A DNA stretch of 64,000 nt from Fibrella forsythiae (GTDB taxonomy: Bacteria; Bacteroidota; Bacteroidia; Cytophagales; Spirosomataceae), in the NCBI RefSeq assembly GCF_017353175.1, contig NZ_JAFMYW010000001.1:620001-684000 (forward strand), in the 5' to 3' direction. Shown here piece by piece: positions 34,964 through 43,926 of this stretch. A program made the position numbers and the translations under genes. Position 1 is the stretch's first letter. Every line of letters begins with the position of its first letter. A model generated the notes under the pieces. That model was not told the origin of the DNA. It saw only the letters and a program-made list of their open reading frames with translations, and ran no database searches.

Positions 34964-35443
34964 ATGAAAAGACTACCTGGATTACTGCTGGGCCTACTTT
35001 TATTACTCAACACGAGCCAGGCCCAAACCTTGTCAGTTTCTGGTCTGGTGACCAACCCATTAACCCTGAATGCCGATGCGCTGAAGGGAATGCCACACAC
35101 TGAGGTATCTGGTAAAGAGCATGATGGGAAAGAGCATCGCTATTCGGGCGTTGCACTAATTGACCTGCTGAAGCAGGCTGGCACCACAACGGGTAGTGAA
35201 CTGCGGGGCAAAAACTTGGCAAAATACGTGGTTGTCAAAGCCACTGACGGCTACGAAGCGGTTTTTGCCCTTCCCGAACTTGACCCTGAATTTGCAACCC
35301 GCTCCATCATTCTAGCCGATGCCGCAGATGGTATCGCCCTGCCCCCTGCGACCGGACCGTACCGGATTGTGGTGCCTGATGAGAAAAAACAGGCGCGGTG
35401 GGTTCGGCAGGTGAAGTCAATCGAGGTACGTACGGCCAATTAG
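34964..35443 (+). CDS. Periplasmic sulfite-oxidase-like fold protein without cysteine
   Basis: 159 aa. Signal peptide (LLLGLLLLLNTSQA) and one domain resembling the molybdopterin-binding (SUOX) fold: LSVSGLVTNPLTLNADAL, YSGVALIDLLKQAG and YRIVVPDEKKQARWVRQVKSIEV. The mature protein has no cysteine, so it lacks the residue that ligates Mo in true sulfite oxidases. It is probably a binding or accessory protein. It starts the modABC unit (modA 12 bp downstream), so a link with molybdate or its cofactor is inferred from context. Confidence 0.78.
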   Translation: MKRLPGLLLGLLLLLNTSQAQTLSVSGLVTNPLTLNADALKGMPHTEVSGKEHDGKEHRYSGVALIDLLKQAGTTTGSELRGKNLAKYVVVKATDGYEAVFALPELDPEFATRSIILADAADGIALPPATGPYRIVVPDEKKQARWVRQVKSIEVRTAN

Positions 35444-35455
35444 ATTCCCGTATTG

Positions 35456-36199
35456 ATGAAGAAATTACTTGTTCTGCTCCTGGCCTGGTCGTCAGCGATA
35501 CAGGCGCAATCGCTGCGTGTGGCCGTTTCCGCCAATGCACAGTTTGTGATGGAGTCGCTGGGGGTGGCGTTCCGGAAACAAACCGGCATCAAGATCGAAT
35601 CGATTGTCAACTCGTCGGGTAAGCTAACCACGCAGATTCAGCAGGGCGCGCCCTACGATGTCTTTCTGTCGGCCGACCTGGATTACCCCCGCACGCTGCA
35701 CAACCAGCAGTTGACCACGGCTGCGCCAGTCATTTACGCCTATGGTTCGCTGGTGCTCTGGACGCTGGGTACGTTACCCCTATCGGCCGATTTGAAAATA
35801 CTCCGTAATCCGGCGGTGCGGCACATTGCCCTTGCCAATCCGGAAACAGCTCCGTATGGCGAAGCGGCAGTTTCTCTCCTGAAATACCACAAACTGCTGG
35901 TGCCCGTTCAGTCTCGAATTGTGTACGGAGAAAGCATTTCGCAGGTAAACCAGTATGTTTTGTCTGGGGCAGCCGAAGTAGGTATTACGGCGAAATCGGT
36001 TGTGCTTGACCCCGCTTTACAGCACCGCGGCCACTGGGTTGACCTGCCGCCGCCAGGCTATTCGCCCATTGCGCAGGGTGTGGTGGTGTTGAAGCGCACC
36101 TCTCAACCCAAAGCGGCTGCACAATTCGTACAGTTTTTACAGTCAGCGGCGGCACGTCGTATCTTGCAACAATTTGGTTACCGAACTTCCGCTTCCTGA
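35456..36199 (+). CDS. modA: Molybdate ABC transporter substrate-binding protein
   Basis: ATG at 35456 (MKKLLVLLLAWSSAIQAQ) gives a signal peptide; a TTG one codon upstream is unlikely. The mature 230-aa type-II periplasmic binding protein has the ModA hallmarks SANAQFVMESLGVAFRKQTG, NSSGKLTTQIQQGAPYDVFL, ANPETAPYGEAA and GAAEVGITAKSVVL. It binds molybdate or tungstate. modB follows after 12 bp and modC overlaps modB. Confidence 0.93.
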   Translation: MKKLLVLLLAWSSAIQAQSLRVAVSANAQFVMESLGVAFRKQTGIKIESIVNSSGKLTTQIQQGAPYDVFLSADLDYPRTLHNQQLTTAAPVIYAYGSLVLWTLGTLPLSADLKILRNPAVRHIALANPETAPYGEAAVSLLKYHKLLVPVQSRIVYGESISQVNQYVLSGAAEVGITAKSVVLDPALQHRGHWVDLPPPGYSPIAQGVVVLKRTSQPKAAAQFVQFLQSAAARRILQQFGYRTSAS

Positions 36200-36211
36200 T
36201 TCATTTTTTCT

Positions 36212-36880
36212 ATGCCCATCGATTGGGAACCCATCTGGCTTACGCTTCGCCTGGCCAGTGTCACTACCTTGCTGTTACTGATCATTGGCGTGCCGCTGGC
36301 TGGCTGGCTGGCGCTGAGCAACTTTCGGCTCAAGCCACTGGTCGAATCGTTGATCAGCCTGCCGCTTGTCTTGCCTCCCTCGGTGGTGGGGTTTTACCTG
36401 CTTCTTGCATTCAGCCCGACGAGTGCGTTCGGTGGCTGGTTACTGCGAACACTCGATCTGCAACTGGTTTTTTCATTTAGCGGATTGGTCGTGGCATCGT
36501 TGCTATACAGCCTGCCGTTCATGGTTCATCCCATTCAGGCAGGGCTTGAAAACCTGCCCGTCTCGTGGCGCGAGGCCTCCTACACACTGGGAAAATCGCC
36601 CACTCAGACACTCTGGCGCGTGCTGCTGCCCAATTGCAAACCTGCCCTGCTCACTGGTATCATACTGACTTTCGCGCACACTATCGGCGAATTTGGGCTG
36701 GTTCTGATGATTGGAGGCAACCTGCCCGGACAGACGCGGGTGGCCTCCATTGCCATTTACAACGAAGTGGAATTGCTCCATTTCGAGACCGCACACGCCT
36801 ATGCCGCCCTTCTACTTGGACTGTCACTGGCGATTCTGTTGCTCGTGTATAGTTTCAATAAACGGGTAACGACGGTATGA
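36212..36880 (+). CDS. modB: Molybdate ABC transporter permease
   Basis: 222 aa with five or six helices. The cytoplasmic EAA loop that docks on ModC is readable (WREASYTLGKSPTQTLWRV), and PLVLPPSVVGFYLLLAF is typical of ModB. Its last four bases overlap the modC start (ATGA). Works with ModA and ModC in the inner membrane. Confidence 0.93.
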   Translation: MPIDWEPIWLTLRLASVTTLLLLIIGVPLAGWLALSNFRLKPLVESLISLPLVLPPSVVGFYLLLAFSPTSAFGGWLLRTLDLQLVFSFSGLVVASLLYSLPFMVHPIQAGLENLPVSWREASYTLGKSPTQTLWRVLLPNCKPALLTGIILTFAHTIGEFGLVLMIGGNLPGQTRVASIAIYNEVELLHFETAHAYAALLLGLSLAILLLVYSFNKRVTTV

Positions 36881-37698
36881 TTGACCTAACCGTTACGTTT
36901 CCGCGCCTGTTCACGGAAGGACCAGGCAATTTGCAACTGGCCGTATCGCTCACCAGCGGCAGCTTAACGGCCGTTGTGGGTCCGTCTGGTTCCGGAAAGA
37001 CAACTATTCTGCGCGTATTGGCCGGGCTGGAAACACCCTCGCAGGGCCGTATCGTGGTAGACGACCAGGTATGGCTCGATCACGAACAACGGATCAACCT
37101 GCCCCCTCAACAGCGTTCGATTGGCTACGTTTTTCAGGATACAGCACTGTTTCCGAATCTGACCGTTCGCGAGAACATCGCCTATGCAACCACACGCGGG
37201 CAACGTACCCAAGTTGACGAACTGCTGGAGTCTGCCGGACTGGCCTCCTTCGCCTCAATCAGGCCAGCCCAACTTTCGGGCGGACAGCGCCAACGCGTAG
37301 CATTAGCACGTGCACTGGTGCGTCGGCCAAAGTTGTTGTTACTTGATGAGCCGTTCTCGGCGCTGGATGATGACGCTACCGATCAGCTGCGGCAATTACT
37401 GCGCTCGTTACACCGCACCTGGGGCACAACAACGATACTTGTAAGCCATCATAAAGCCGATGTGCAGGCACTGGCCGATCGGGTCATTCAACTATCGCAG
37501 GGCCGCATTCTGACCGATCAGAGCCAGCTGAATCAGGCCACATTAACCACGCCCTCGCAAGTGATCCGGCAAATCTGGTTTGATCAGGCGCAACAGCAGT
37601 GGGTGATCGACACCGATACCATCCAGTTGCGATCAGTCAATGCAGACTGGAGCCTGCTGCAGGCGGGCATGACGGTTGATCTTACCTGGTACGGATGA
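36877..37698 (+). CDS. modC: Molybdate ABC transporter ATP-binding protein
   Basis: 273 aa ATPase. Walker A GPSGSGKTTILRVLAG, Q-loop YVFQDTALFPNLTVREN, signature LSGGQRQRVALARAL, Walker B KLLLLDEPFSALDD and the H-loop His in ILVSHHKADV. The C-terminal MOBE-like regulatory part is short (about 225-273), so it may not hold a full oxyanion-sensing domain. Start overlaps modB by 4 bp. Confidence 0.93.
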   Translation: MIDLTVTFPRLFTEGPGNLQLAVSLTSGSLTAVVGPSGSGKTTILRVLAGLETPSQGRIVVDDQVWLDHEQRINLPPQQRSIGYVFQDTALFPNLTVRENIAYATTRGQRTQVDELLESAGLASFASIRPAQLSGGQRQRVALARALVRRPKLLLLDEPFSALDDDATDQLRQLLRSLHRTWGTTTILVSHHKADVQALADRVIQLSQGRILTDQSQLNQATLTTPSQVIRQIWFDQAQQQWVIDTDTIQLRSVNADWSLLQAGMTVDLTWYG

Positions 37699-37813
37699 GT
37701 GCGGGGCGATGCATCCCGTTTTACTGTCTTTCCCGAGCCTGGGGAGAGCTTTTCGTCTACTAAACTTTGGGGCTATGGCGTTACCTTTGTCAGGTGACTC
37801 GTCTCTTATTATC

Positions 37814-38881
37814 ATGTTTGATTTAGCCGCCGTTCTTCGGCCACATATTGCCTCATTAACGCCTTACTCGTCGGCCCGCGACGAATACACGGGAACGGAA
37901 GGCGTATTCCTGGATGCCAACGAAAATGCCCTTGGGTCAACTACCCATACCGGGCATTATAATCGCTACCCCGACCCGCATCAGACGGCTATTAAGGCCC
38001 GTCTGGCCCCATTGAAAGGCGTACAACCAACTCAATTGTTTCTGGGCAACGGTTCCGACGAGCCGATCGATCTGCTGGTACGGGCCACTTGCCGGCCGGG
38101 GATCGATAACGTGCTGCTGCTTCCGCCTACCTACGGCATGTACGAAGTGTCGGCGCGGCTGAATGACGTGCTGGTGAAAAAGGTGCCGCTCACCACCGAG
38201 TATCAACTGGATTTACCCGCTGTTCTGGCTGCTATCGATGCTGAAACGAAGATCATCTGGATTTGCTCGCCCAATAATCCGTCGGGCAATCTGATTGATC
38301 CGGCGGCCATCAGCGCCGTACTTGACGCGGCAAAAACAGCACTGGTGGTGGTTGATGAAGCCTATATCGACTTTGCCGGGCCAGACTACGCCTCGTGGAC
38401 AACGTACCTGGAAACGTACCCGAATCTGGTAATTCTGCAAACCTTCTCGAAAGCATGGGGGCTGGCGGCCTTGCGGCTGGGCATGTGCTTTGCCTCTGCG
38501 GAACTGATCCGCATCATGAACGTGATCAAACCGCCCTACAATATATCGGCCCCTTCGCAGGCGCTGGCACTTGACGCCCTCGACAACGTGGCCGAAAAAG
38601 AGCGGATGGTGATGCAAACCGTAACAGAACGTAACCGGCTGGCCCATCAGCTGGGTACGTTGCCAAACGTGCAGCATATTTTCCCGTCTGACGCCAACTT
38701 CCTGCTCGTCCGCTTCGACGAAGCCCATGCCGTTTTCGAGCAACTCATTGACAGTAAAGTCATTGTTCGCGACCGATCGAGCGTGACGCGTTGTGAAGAC
38801 TGTCTGCGGATTACCGTTGGCACCGAGGCCGAAAACGCCCGGTTACTGGCGGTTCTGCACGCTATTGCCGTACCCATTTAG
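37814..38881 (+). CDS. hisC: Histidinol-phosphate aminotransferase
   Basis: ATG at 37814 (MFDLAAVLRPHIASLTPYSS) is the family start; the in-frame extension back to 37676 runs into modC. The 355-aa fold-type I PLP enzyme has the substrate region LDANENALGS, the PLP-lysine motif TFSKAWGLAALRLG (Schiff-base Lys) and NNPSGNLI. It transaminates imidazole acetol phosphate in histidine synthesis. It is not near hisB or other his genes. Confidence 0.93.
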   Translation: MFDLAAVLRPHIASLTPYSSARDEYTGTEGVFLDANENALGSTTHTGHYNRYPDPHQTAIKARLAPLKGVQPTQLFLGNGSDEPIDLLVRATCRPGIDNVLLLPPTYGMYEVSARLNDVLVKKVPLTTEYQLDLPAVLAAIDAETKIIWICSPNNPSGNLIDPAAISAVLDAAKTALVVVDEAYIDFAGPDYASWTTYLETYPNLVILQTFSKAWGLAALRLGMCFASAELIRIMNVIKPPYNISAPSQALALDALDNVAEKERMVMQTVTERNRLAHQLGTLPNVQHIFPSDANFLLVRFDEAHAVFEQLIDSKVIVRDRSSVTRCEDCLRITVGTEAENARLLAVLHAIAVPI

Positions 38882-38887
38882 TTCAAT

Positions 38888-38917
38888 CCCTATAAGCTGG
38901 CAGTTCGGCTTATAGGG
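38888..38917 (+). terminator. Terminator of hisC
   Basis: A 10-bp perfect stem (CCCTATAAGC/GCTTATAGGG) with a 10-nt loop, then TGCTTTTCT, 6 bp past the hisC stop. Confidence 0.75.
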
Positions 38918-38954
38918 GTGCTTTTCTATACCAAACGTCTTCCGTATCTTCTTT

Positions 38955-39488
38955 ATGCGCCGTATCCTTTTACTTATCGCTCTGCTCACAGCCTGTCTGG
39001 CTACACCCAGACAGGCACTTGCACAGTACAATAACTGGGCCTTTGGTTTCCGCATTGGCGAGCCTGCAGGCGTCAACATCAGAAAATATTTTGGCGAAAA
39101 TCACGCTTTTGACCTCAACGTAGGTACGTATGGTGGCCTCTATGGCAACACCCGTGCCTACCGGAGTGGCTATTATAAAACAGTTGGTCTGAGTATTCAG
39201 GGACATTACCTCTGGCACGACCGTGTGCTGGGCAACGATAACTTTCGGGGGTATTACGGCTTTGGTGGTCAGATCAATAGCCGCCGGTATTACCCGGATC
39301 GGTTTGCGGCAACCAATGACTACGAAAGCGCTATTGCCCTGGGTGGGTCAGCGGTTGCGGGCCTCGAATATTTCGTACCCAACAAGCAGTACTCCATTTT
39401 CGCCGAATTAGGGCTTTACGCCGAAGTGGTGCCAGCTCCCCTGTTTTTGAGTGTCAGTTCGGGAGTTGGAGTACGGTTTAATCTTTGA
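38955..39488 (+). CDS. Small outer-membrane beta-barrel-like protein (177 aa)
   Basis: Signal peptide (RRILLLIALLTACLATPRQ, cleaved near ALAQ), then alternating aromatic and Gly-rich strands (WAFGFRIGEPAGVNIRKYFG, FAELGLYAEVV) ending in GVGVRFNL, the type of terminal strand seen in outer-membrane barrels. Predicted eight-strand barrel; role unknown. A 29-bp hairpin follows in the short gap before the helicase gene. Confidence 0.75.
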   Translation: MRRILLLIALLTACLATPRQALAQYNNWAFGFRIGEPAGVNIRKYFGENHAFDLNVGTYGGLYGNTRAYRSGYYKTVGLSIQGHYLWHDRVLGNDNFRGYYGFGGQINSRRYYPDRFAATNDYESAIALGGSAVAGLEYFVPNKQYSIFAELGLYAEVVPAPLFLSVSSGVGVRFNL

Positions 39489-39506
39489 AAAAATGTCAGG
39501 AAATGC

Positions 39507-39576
39507 GTGTCAAGTCTCAGAGTTCATGTGTCAAACGCACCACAGCTTTTGACACATGAACTCTGAGACTTGACAC
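39507..39576. repeat. 29-bp perfect hairpin upstream of the AddA-like helicase
   Basis: Arms 39507-39535 and 39548-39576 pair perfectly with a 12-nt loop. The right arm ends 11 nt before the helicase ATG at 39588. There is no T-run. It either terminates or stabilises the barrel-protein transcript, or folds in the helicase leader and limits its translation. Confidence 0.8.
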
Positions 39577-39587
39577 TAAAGAAATCC

Positions 39588-42500
39588 ATGTTCAACGTAT
39601 ATAGTGCCTCTGCCGGGTCAGGAAAAACGTACACCCTGACCAAAGCCTACCTCACATTAGCCCTTGGGGAAGGCCGAATGGTGAAGGAAACTGACACGTT
39701 CAAAGGCACTTACTTCCGGAATATTCTGGCCATCACGTTTACCAATGCGGCGGCCAATGAGATGAAGGAACGGATTCTACGCGAAGTTTCGGGCATTGCG
39801 CAGAATAACCCGGATTCAAACCGCTTCCTGACCGAACTGACGGTTGAATTGACCGGTAAAACGGCAGATCATCCCGATTTTTCCGCGTTGACTGAGGTCA
39901 TTCGCGGACGTTGTCGGCGGCTTTTCCAGTCAATTCTGCACCGCTATTCCGATTTCTCCGTTACCACCATCGACTCCTTCACGCAACGGCTCGTGATGGC
40001 GTTTACCGATGAACTGGGCCTCCCCTATTCGTTTGAGGTGGAAATGGATACTGACCGCGTGCTGGAAGTGGCCGTCGATAACCTGATCGAACGGGTTGGC
40101 ACCGACGAAATGGCCGATATCACGACGATCCTCCACCAGATTTTTGAAGAAACGGCCCGCGAAGGAAAAAGCTGGAACCAGATTGCCGAAGCCCTGCGCG
40201 AGTTTGGTAACGTACTCACGTCCGATCAGCATTACGAAGCCGTTGGCCGCATTGCCGACCTCACACCCGGCCAGATCAGGACGATCAGAAAGCAACTGCT
40301 TACGTTCAGTGCCGATGTGGCCGACCGCATTCAGGACCATGGTAAAACCGCCTGGGGGCTGATTGCCGGAGCAGGATTAAGTGCATCTGATTTCAAACTG
40401 GGAGAAAAAGGCATTGGCGGTTTCTTCCGGGCCATAGCCGAAGGAGACACGCAGAAAGCTGCCAATGCAACGGCTACGAAGGCCGTTACCGACGGTGAGT
40501 GGTGTACGAAAACAACCACGGCCAGTACCCGTGCGGCCATCGATTCCATTGCCAATGCCCTCTGCGATTGTTTCTACGCCATCCGGGAAGAGCGCGAAGC
40601 CAACGAAAAACTGCTAACCCTTTACAAAGCCATTGACCCGCATTTGCAGAAAATGGCCTTACTGAAACAGATTCGCGACGAGTTTGTCGACCTGCTCCGG
40701 AAAGACAACCGCGTGCATATTTCGGAATTTAACAAGCGCATCAAGGCCATCGTAGAGACCGAACCCGTACCCTTTCTGTTCGAGCGGCTGGGCAGTAAAT
40801 ACAACCATATTCTGATCGATGAATTTCAGGATACGTCGCAGCTTCAGTTTGCCAACCTGATGCCGCTGATTGAAAACGCACTGGGCAGCGGGCATTTCAA
40901 CCTGGCTGTGGGCGACGGTAAGCAGGCAATTTACCGGTTCCGGGGCGGCGATATGGATCAGATTGTGGCCCTGCACCGGGGGAACCTCCACAACTTACAG
41001 CGCCTCCACGGCCAACATACCTGGACCGCCGAACGCATCGACGCCCTTAACGGCCAGATCATTCCCCAGACGCTCGGCATCAACTGGCGGTCGGCCCGGC
41101 CCATTGTCAAATTCAATAACGACTTCTTCGATTTCGTTGCCCGTAAATATGCGCACATGAATCAGCGCATCGACGAGGTGTATGATGAGTTGAAATTATT
41201 TTGTCAGGAACCATCCCTGAAAGCGCCGGATAAGGCCCATATCCAGCTCGACTTTATCAATGCCGACGATCTTGGCTCCGACAGTAAGGTGGCCACCGAA
41301 ATGGTGAAACTGACCATTGAGCACATCCGGCAGGCACAGGCCGATGGTTATTCATTTGGCGACATGGCCGTACTTACCCGCAGTCGGAAAAGCGCCCAGC
41401 TTGTTGCCAATGAGTTGAACCGGTTGGGTATTCCCCTCTCGTCGGCAGATTCTCTTTCGCTGCAGTTCTCCGAACCCGTTCGCCTGCTGATTGCGCTGCT
41501 GACGATGATCAGCCGCCCCGGCCAGCCGCAGGTGCGTTATGAAATGCTGTATCTCTACCACAGCGTCGTACACAACCGTGTACCCGACGATGAGCAAACG
41601 GAGCGGCTTCGGGACGTGGCCAGTGCTCCTGACGAATCGCCTATTTACGACTACCTTGCCAAAGACGGCTATGACCTGAAGCCGGCCGGATTGGCGCAGT
41701 TGAATGTGTATGAACTGGCCGAAAAGCTGGCGCACTGTTTCCACCTGTTCGACCGGCCGCACGATCAGCCATTTCTGTTCCGTTTCCTGGACGAAATACT
41801 GACCTTCGCCGGCCGCGAAAGTGGTCACCTGGCCGATTTCCTGACGCACTGGGAAACGGCAAGACTGAAAGTCTCCGTCAGTGAGGGACTTACCACCGAC
41901 GCGGTGACGATTCAGACGATCCACAAAGCAAAAGGACTGGAGTATCCCGTCGTTATTATTCCCTTCGCCGACTGGACGGTTGACCCCAATCCGCGCGATA
42001 CGATCTGGGTTGACCTCGCCAGTGTCGATACGGCTCCGCTGGCCGTAACCATGCCCGACGGTAGCCTGAGTCGCCTGATGAACGCACAGGTAACGCTGAC
42101 ACAACAACTTGATGCTACACCCGATGAGGTCCGCGAACAGTATGCCAACGAGAAAAGTCGCACGTTCATCGAAAACATGAACCTGCTCTACGTGGCGTTT
42201 ACCCGGCCAACCGATCGCCTGTATATCATCGCTGAACGGAAAGAATTTGGCAACGTACGTGGGCAGGCAACGGCGGCCTACTGGCTTCACAGTTTTCTGC
42301 GCGACAGTGAGATAGCCCAGGAAGCGGGTTGCTGTTGGGAAGAAGGTCGCCGCCAGTACACGCTCATCAATGGTGTTGGGCCACGGAGCACCAGCGTCCA
42401 ATCGCAAAGCGAGACCGATACTGAACGGGGGTCGATCGATCTGCAACTGATCCGAAGCGGCTCACGTGGTCAGAATATGCAATTACGCAGAATGGCCGAA

Positions 42501-42950
42501 CGCGTTTTCGATACGCGCACGTTTGAACAGAACCGCGAACGCGACCGTAAACTGTGTGCGGCCCTGAGCCTGATCAAAGGAATTGATTGCATCGACAAAA
42601 CGCTGGGCAGGCTCGTTCGGGAAGGCGTGATTCGTTCTGTTGAGGTGGCAGATCTTCACGAGGGTCTGTTGGCCATTGTCAACCACGTAGCTCTTACCGA
42701 TGTGTTTGGCTACGATCGGCGCATCGACACAGACCGCAGTATCCTTACCCGCAACCAGGCGAAGGGCGCTCCGCATCGGGTCGTTCACCTGCCAAACGGC
42801 GGCGTTATTCTGGTGCAATACGAAAGCATTGGCGAGCAAACCGAATCATACCTGCCTACCTTTATCGACTTATACAAAGAAATGGGTTACTCGACCGTTG
42901 AAGGCCGGATTGTCTGGCTCGGGAACGTACCCAGCGTTGATCGTTTATGA
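39588..42950 (+). CDS. UvrD-family helicase, AddA/RecB-like
   Basis: ATG at 39588 (MFNVYSASAGSGKTYTLTKA) is used because it leads into the Walker A box; the TTG at 39570 lies inside the hairpin. 1120 aa. Further motifs: FTNAAANEMKERIL, HILIDEFQDTSQLQF (motif II), VGDGKQAIYRFRGGD, TIQTIHKAKGLEYPVVIIP (motif V) and LLYVAFTRPTDRLYI (motif VI). The C-terminal 150 residues are where AddA carries its nuclease domain; here I see VEGRIVWL but no clear G-I-D-R or D-Y-K-T motif, so that domain may be degenerate. It probably resects DNA breaks with an AddB-like partner encoded elsewhere. Confidence 0.9.
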   Translation: MFNVYSASAGSGKTYTLTKAYLTLALGEGRMVKETDTFKGTYFRNILAITFTNAAANEMKERILREVSGIAQNNPDSNRFLTELTVELTGKTADHPDFSALTEVIRGRCRRLFQSILHRYSDFSVTTIDSFTQRLVMAFTDELGLPYSFEVEMDTDRVLEVAVDNLIERVGTDEMADITTILHQIFEETAREGKSWNQIAEALREFGNVLTSDQHYEAVGRIADLTPGQIRTIRKQLLTFSADVADRIQDHGKTAWGLIAGAGLSASDFKLGEKGIGGFFRAIAEGDTQKAANATATKAVTDGEWCTKTTTASTRAAIDSIANALCDCFYAIREEREANEKLLTLYKAIDPHLQKMALLKQIRDEFVDLLRKDNRVHISEFNKRIKAIVETEPVPFLFERLGSKYNHILIDEFQDTSQLQFANLMPLIENALGSGHFNLAVGDGKQAIYRFRGGDMDQIVALHRGNLHNLQRLHGQHTWTAERIDALNGQIIPQTLGINWRSARPIVKFNNDFFDFVARKYAHMNQRIDEVYDELKLFCQEPSLKAPDKAHIQLDFINADDLGSDSKVATEMVKLTIEHIRQAQADGYSFGDMAVLTRSRKSAQLVANELNRLGIPLSSADSLSLQFSEPVRLLIALLTMISRPGQPQVRYEMLYLYHSVVHNRVPDDEQTERLRDVASAPDESPIYDYLAKDGYDLKPAGLAQLNVYELAEKLAHCFHLFDRPHDQPFLFRFLDEILTFAGRESGHLADFLTHWETARLKVSVSEGLTTDAVTIQTIHKAKGLEYPVVIIPFADWTVDPNPRDTIWVDLASVDTAPLAVTMPDGSLSRLMNAQVTLTQQLDATPDEVREQYANEKSRTFIENMNLLYVAFTRPTDRLYIIAERKEFGNVRGQATAAYWLHSFLRDSEIAQEAGCCWEEGRRQYTLINGVGPRSTSVQSQSETDTERGSIDLQLIRSGSRGQNMQLRRMAERVFDTRTFEQNRERDRKLCAALSLIKGIDCIDKTLGRLVREGVIRSVEVADLHEGLLAIVNHVALTDVFGYDRRIDTDRSILTRNQAKGAPHRVVHLPNGGVILVQYESIGEQTESYLPTFIDLYKEMGYSTVEGRIVWLGNVPSVDRL

Positions 42951-43897
42951 AAAAACCGTTTCTGGGTTTATTACTCGCTGTTTCATTAACCGCACAGGGC
43001 CAGGTTGATACTGTTTCCCGCACAACTCAACCAGTTCATCAGTCGCCGTACTCGTTAAAAATAGGCCGTGAAGCTGCCCTACTGGGGGCTGGCGTCGTTT
43101 CATATGGTGCTGCGTACGTTTTCAACAAAAACCTGGACCCACTCACGGTCATTAGTGTTTCCCAATTAAATAAAGCCACTATTCCGGCCTATGATCGGTC
43201 GGCCGCCAATCATTACTCGCCCGATGCTGCTCACCTTAGCGATCTGACCCTGGGCGCCGGTATTGGGCTGACGGGCTTAGTTATTCTGTCGGCAAAAGCC
43301 CCGGCTAACGCTACCCCCGGACGTACCCAGATGGTTCCTGGCGAGCCTAAGCAACCCGTTTCCTATTCTTTTTTCAAGAGTGACCTGTTTACTGTTGGCG
43401 TGATGTACGTAGAAACGATGTTGCTCACCAACGGCGTAAAAAGTACCGTAAAAAACGCGGTAGAACGTACCCGGCCCTTTGCCTACAACCCGGCAGCGCC
43501 CCTCGCCGACAAGCTGGATAAGGATACGCAGCGGTCGTTCTATTCGGGCCACGCCTCCAATGCATTCGCTACGGCGGTATTCGCCGCCGAGATATTTCGG
43601 CACTATCACCCTGATTCTAAGGCAAAACCGTGGGTATGGGTTGGCTCTCTGGGGCTGGCTACGGGCACGGCGTATCTGCGGTACGAAGCTGGACAGCACT
43701 TCCCCACCGATCTGCTGGCAGGTGCCGCCATCGGCTCATTGGCTGGCTGGGGAATTCCCAGACTTCACGAGACCCGCCGCCATAACGGCCAGCCAGCAGG
43801 TCGCGCCAACGTGTCGGTTAACCCCTGGAGTAGCGGTTTTGCCAGCGGCTTATCTATTCGCTGGAGCATTTCGAGTTCCAGCGTTGTTACCGAATAA
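42947..43897 (+). CDS. PAP2-family membrane phosphatase
   Basis: 316 aa. Signal peptide and several membrane segments. The three acid-phosphatase motifs are present: KNAVERTRPFAYNP, SFYSGHASNAFATAVF and RYEAGQHFPTDLLAGA. It removes phosphate from lipid or prenyl phosphates (for example undecaprenyl pyrophosphate) or soluble substrates. It overlaps the helicase stop by 4 bp (ATGA), an unexpected coupling of DNA repair and lipid phosphatase genes. Confidence 0.88.
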   Translation: MKKPFLGLLLAVSLTAQGQVDTVSRTTQPVHQSPYSLKIGREAALLGAGVVSYGAAYVFNKNLDPLTVISVSQLNKATIPAYDRSAANHYSPDAAHLSDLTLGAGIGLTGLVILSAKAPANATPGRTQMVPGEPKQPVSYSFFKSDLFTVGVMYVETMLLTNGVKSTVKNAVERTRPFAYNPAAPLADKLDKDTQRSFYSGHASNAFATAVFAAEIFRHYHPDSKAKPWVWVGSLGLATGTAYLRYEAGQHFPTDLLAGAAIGSLAGWGIPRLHETRRHNGQPAGRANVSVNPWSSGFASGLSIRWSISSSSVVTE

Positions 43898-43926
43898 AGT
43901 TACCTTTTTTACAGGATACCCACCTG

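Noticed and set aside
41352-42446. 364-aa leftward frame
   Set aside because: Antisense to the helicase gene, which has clear motifs throughout.
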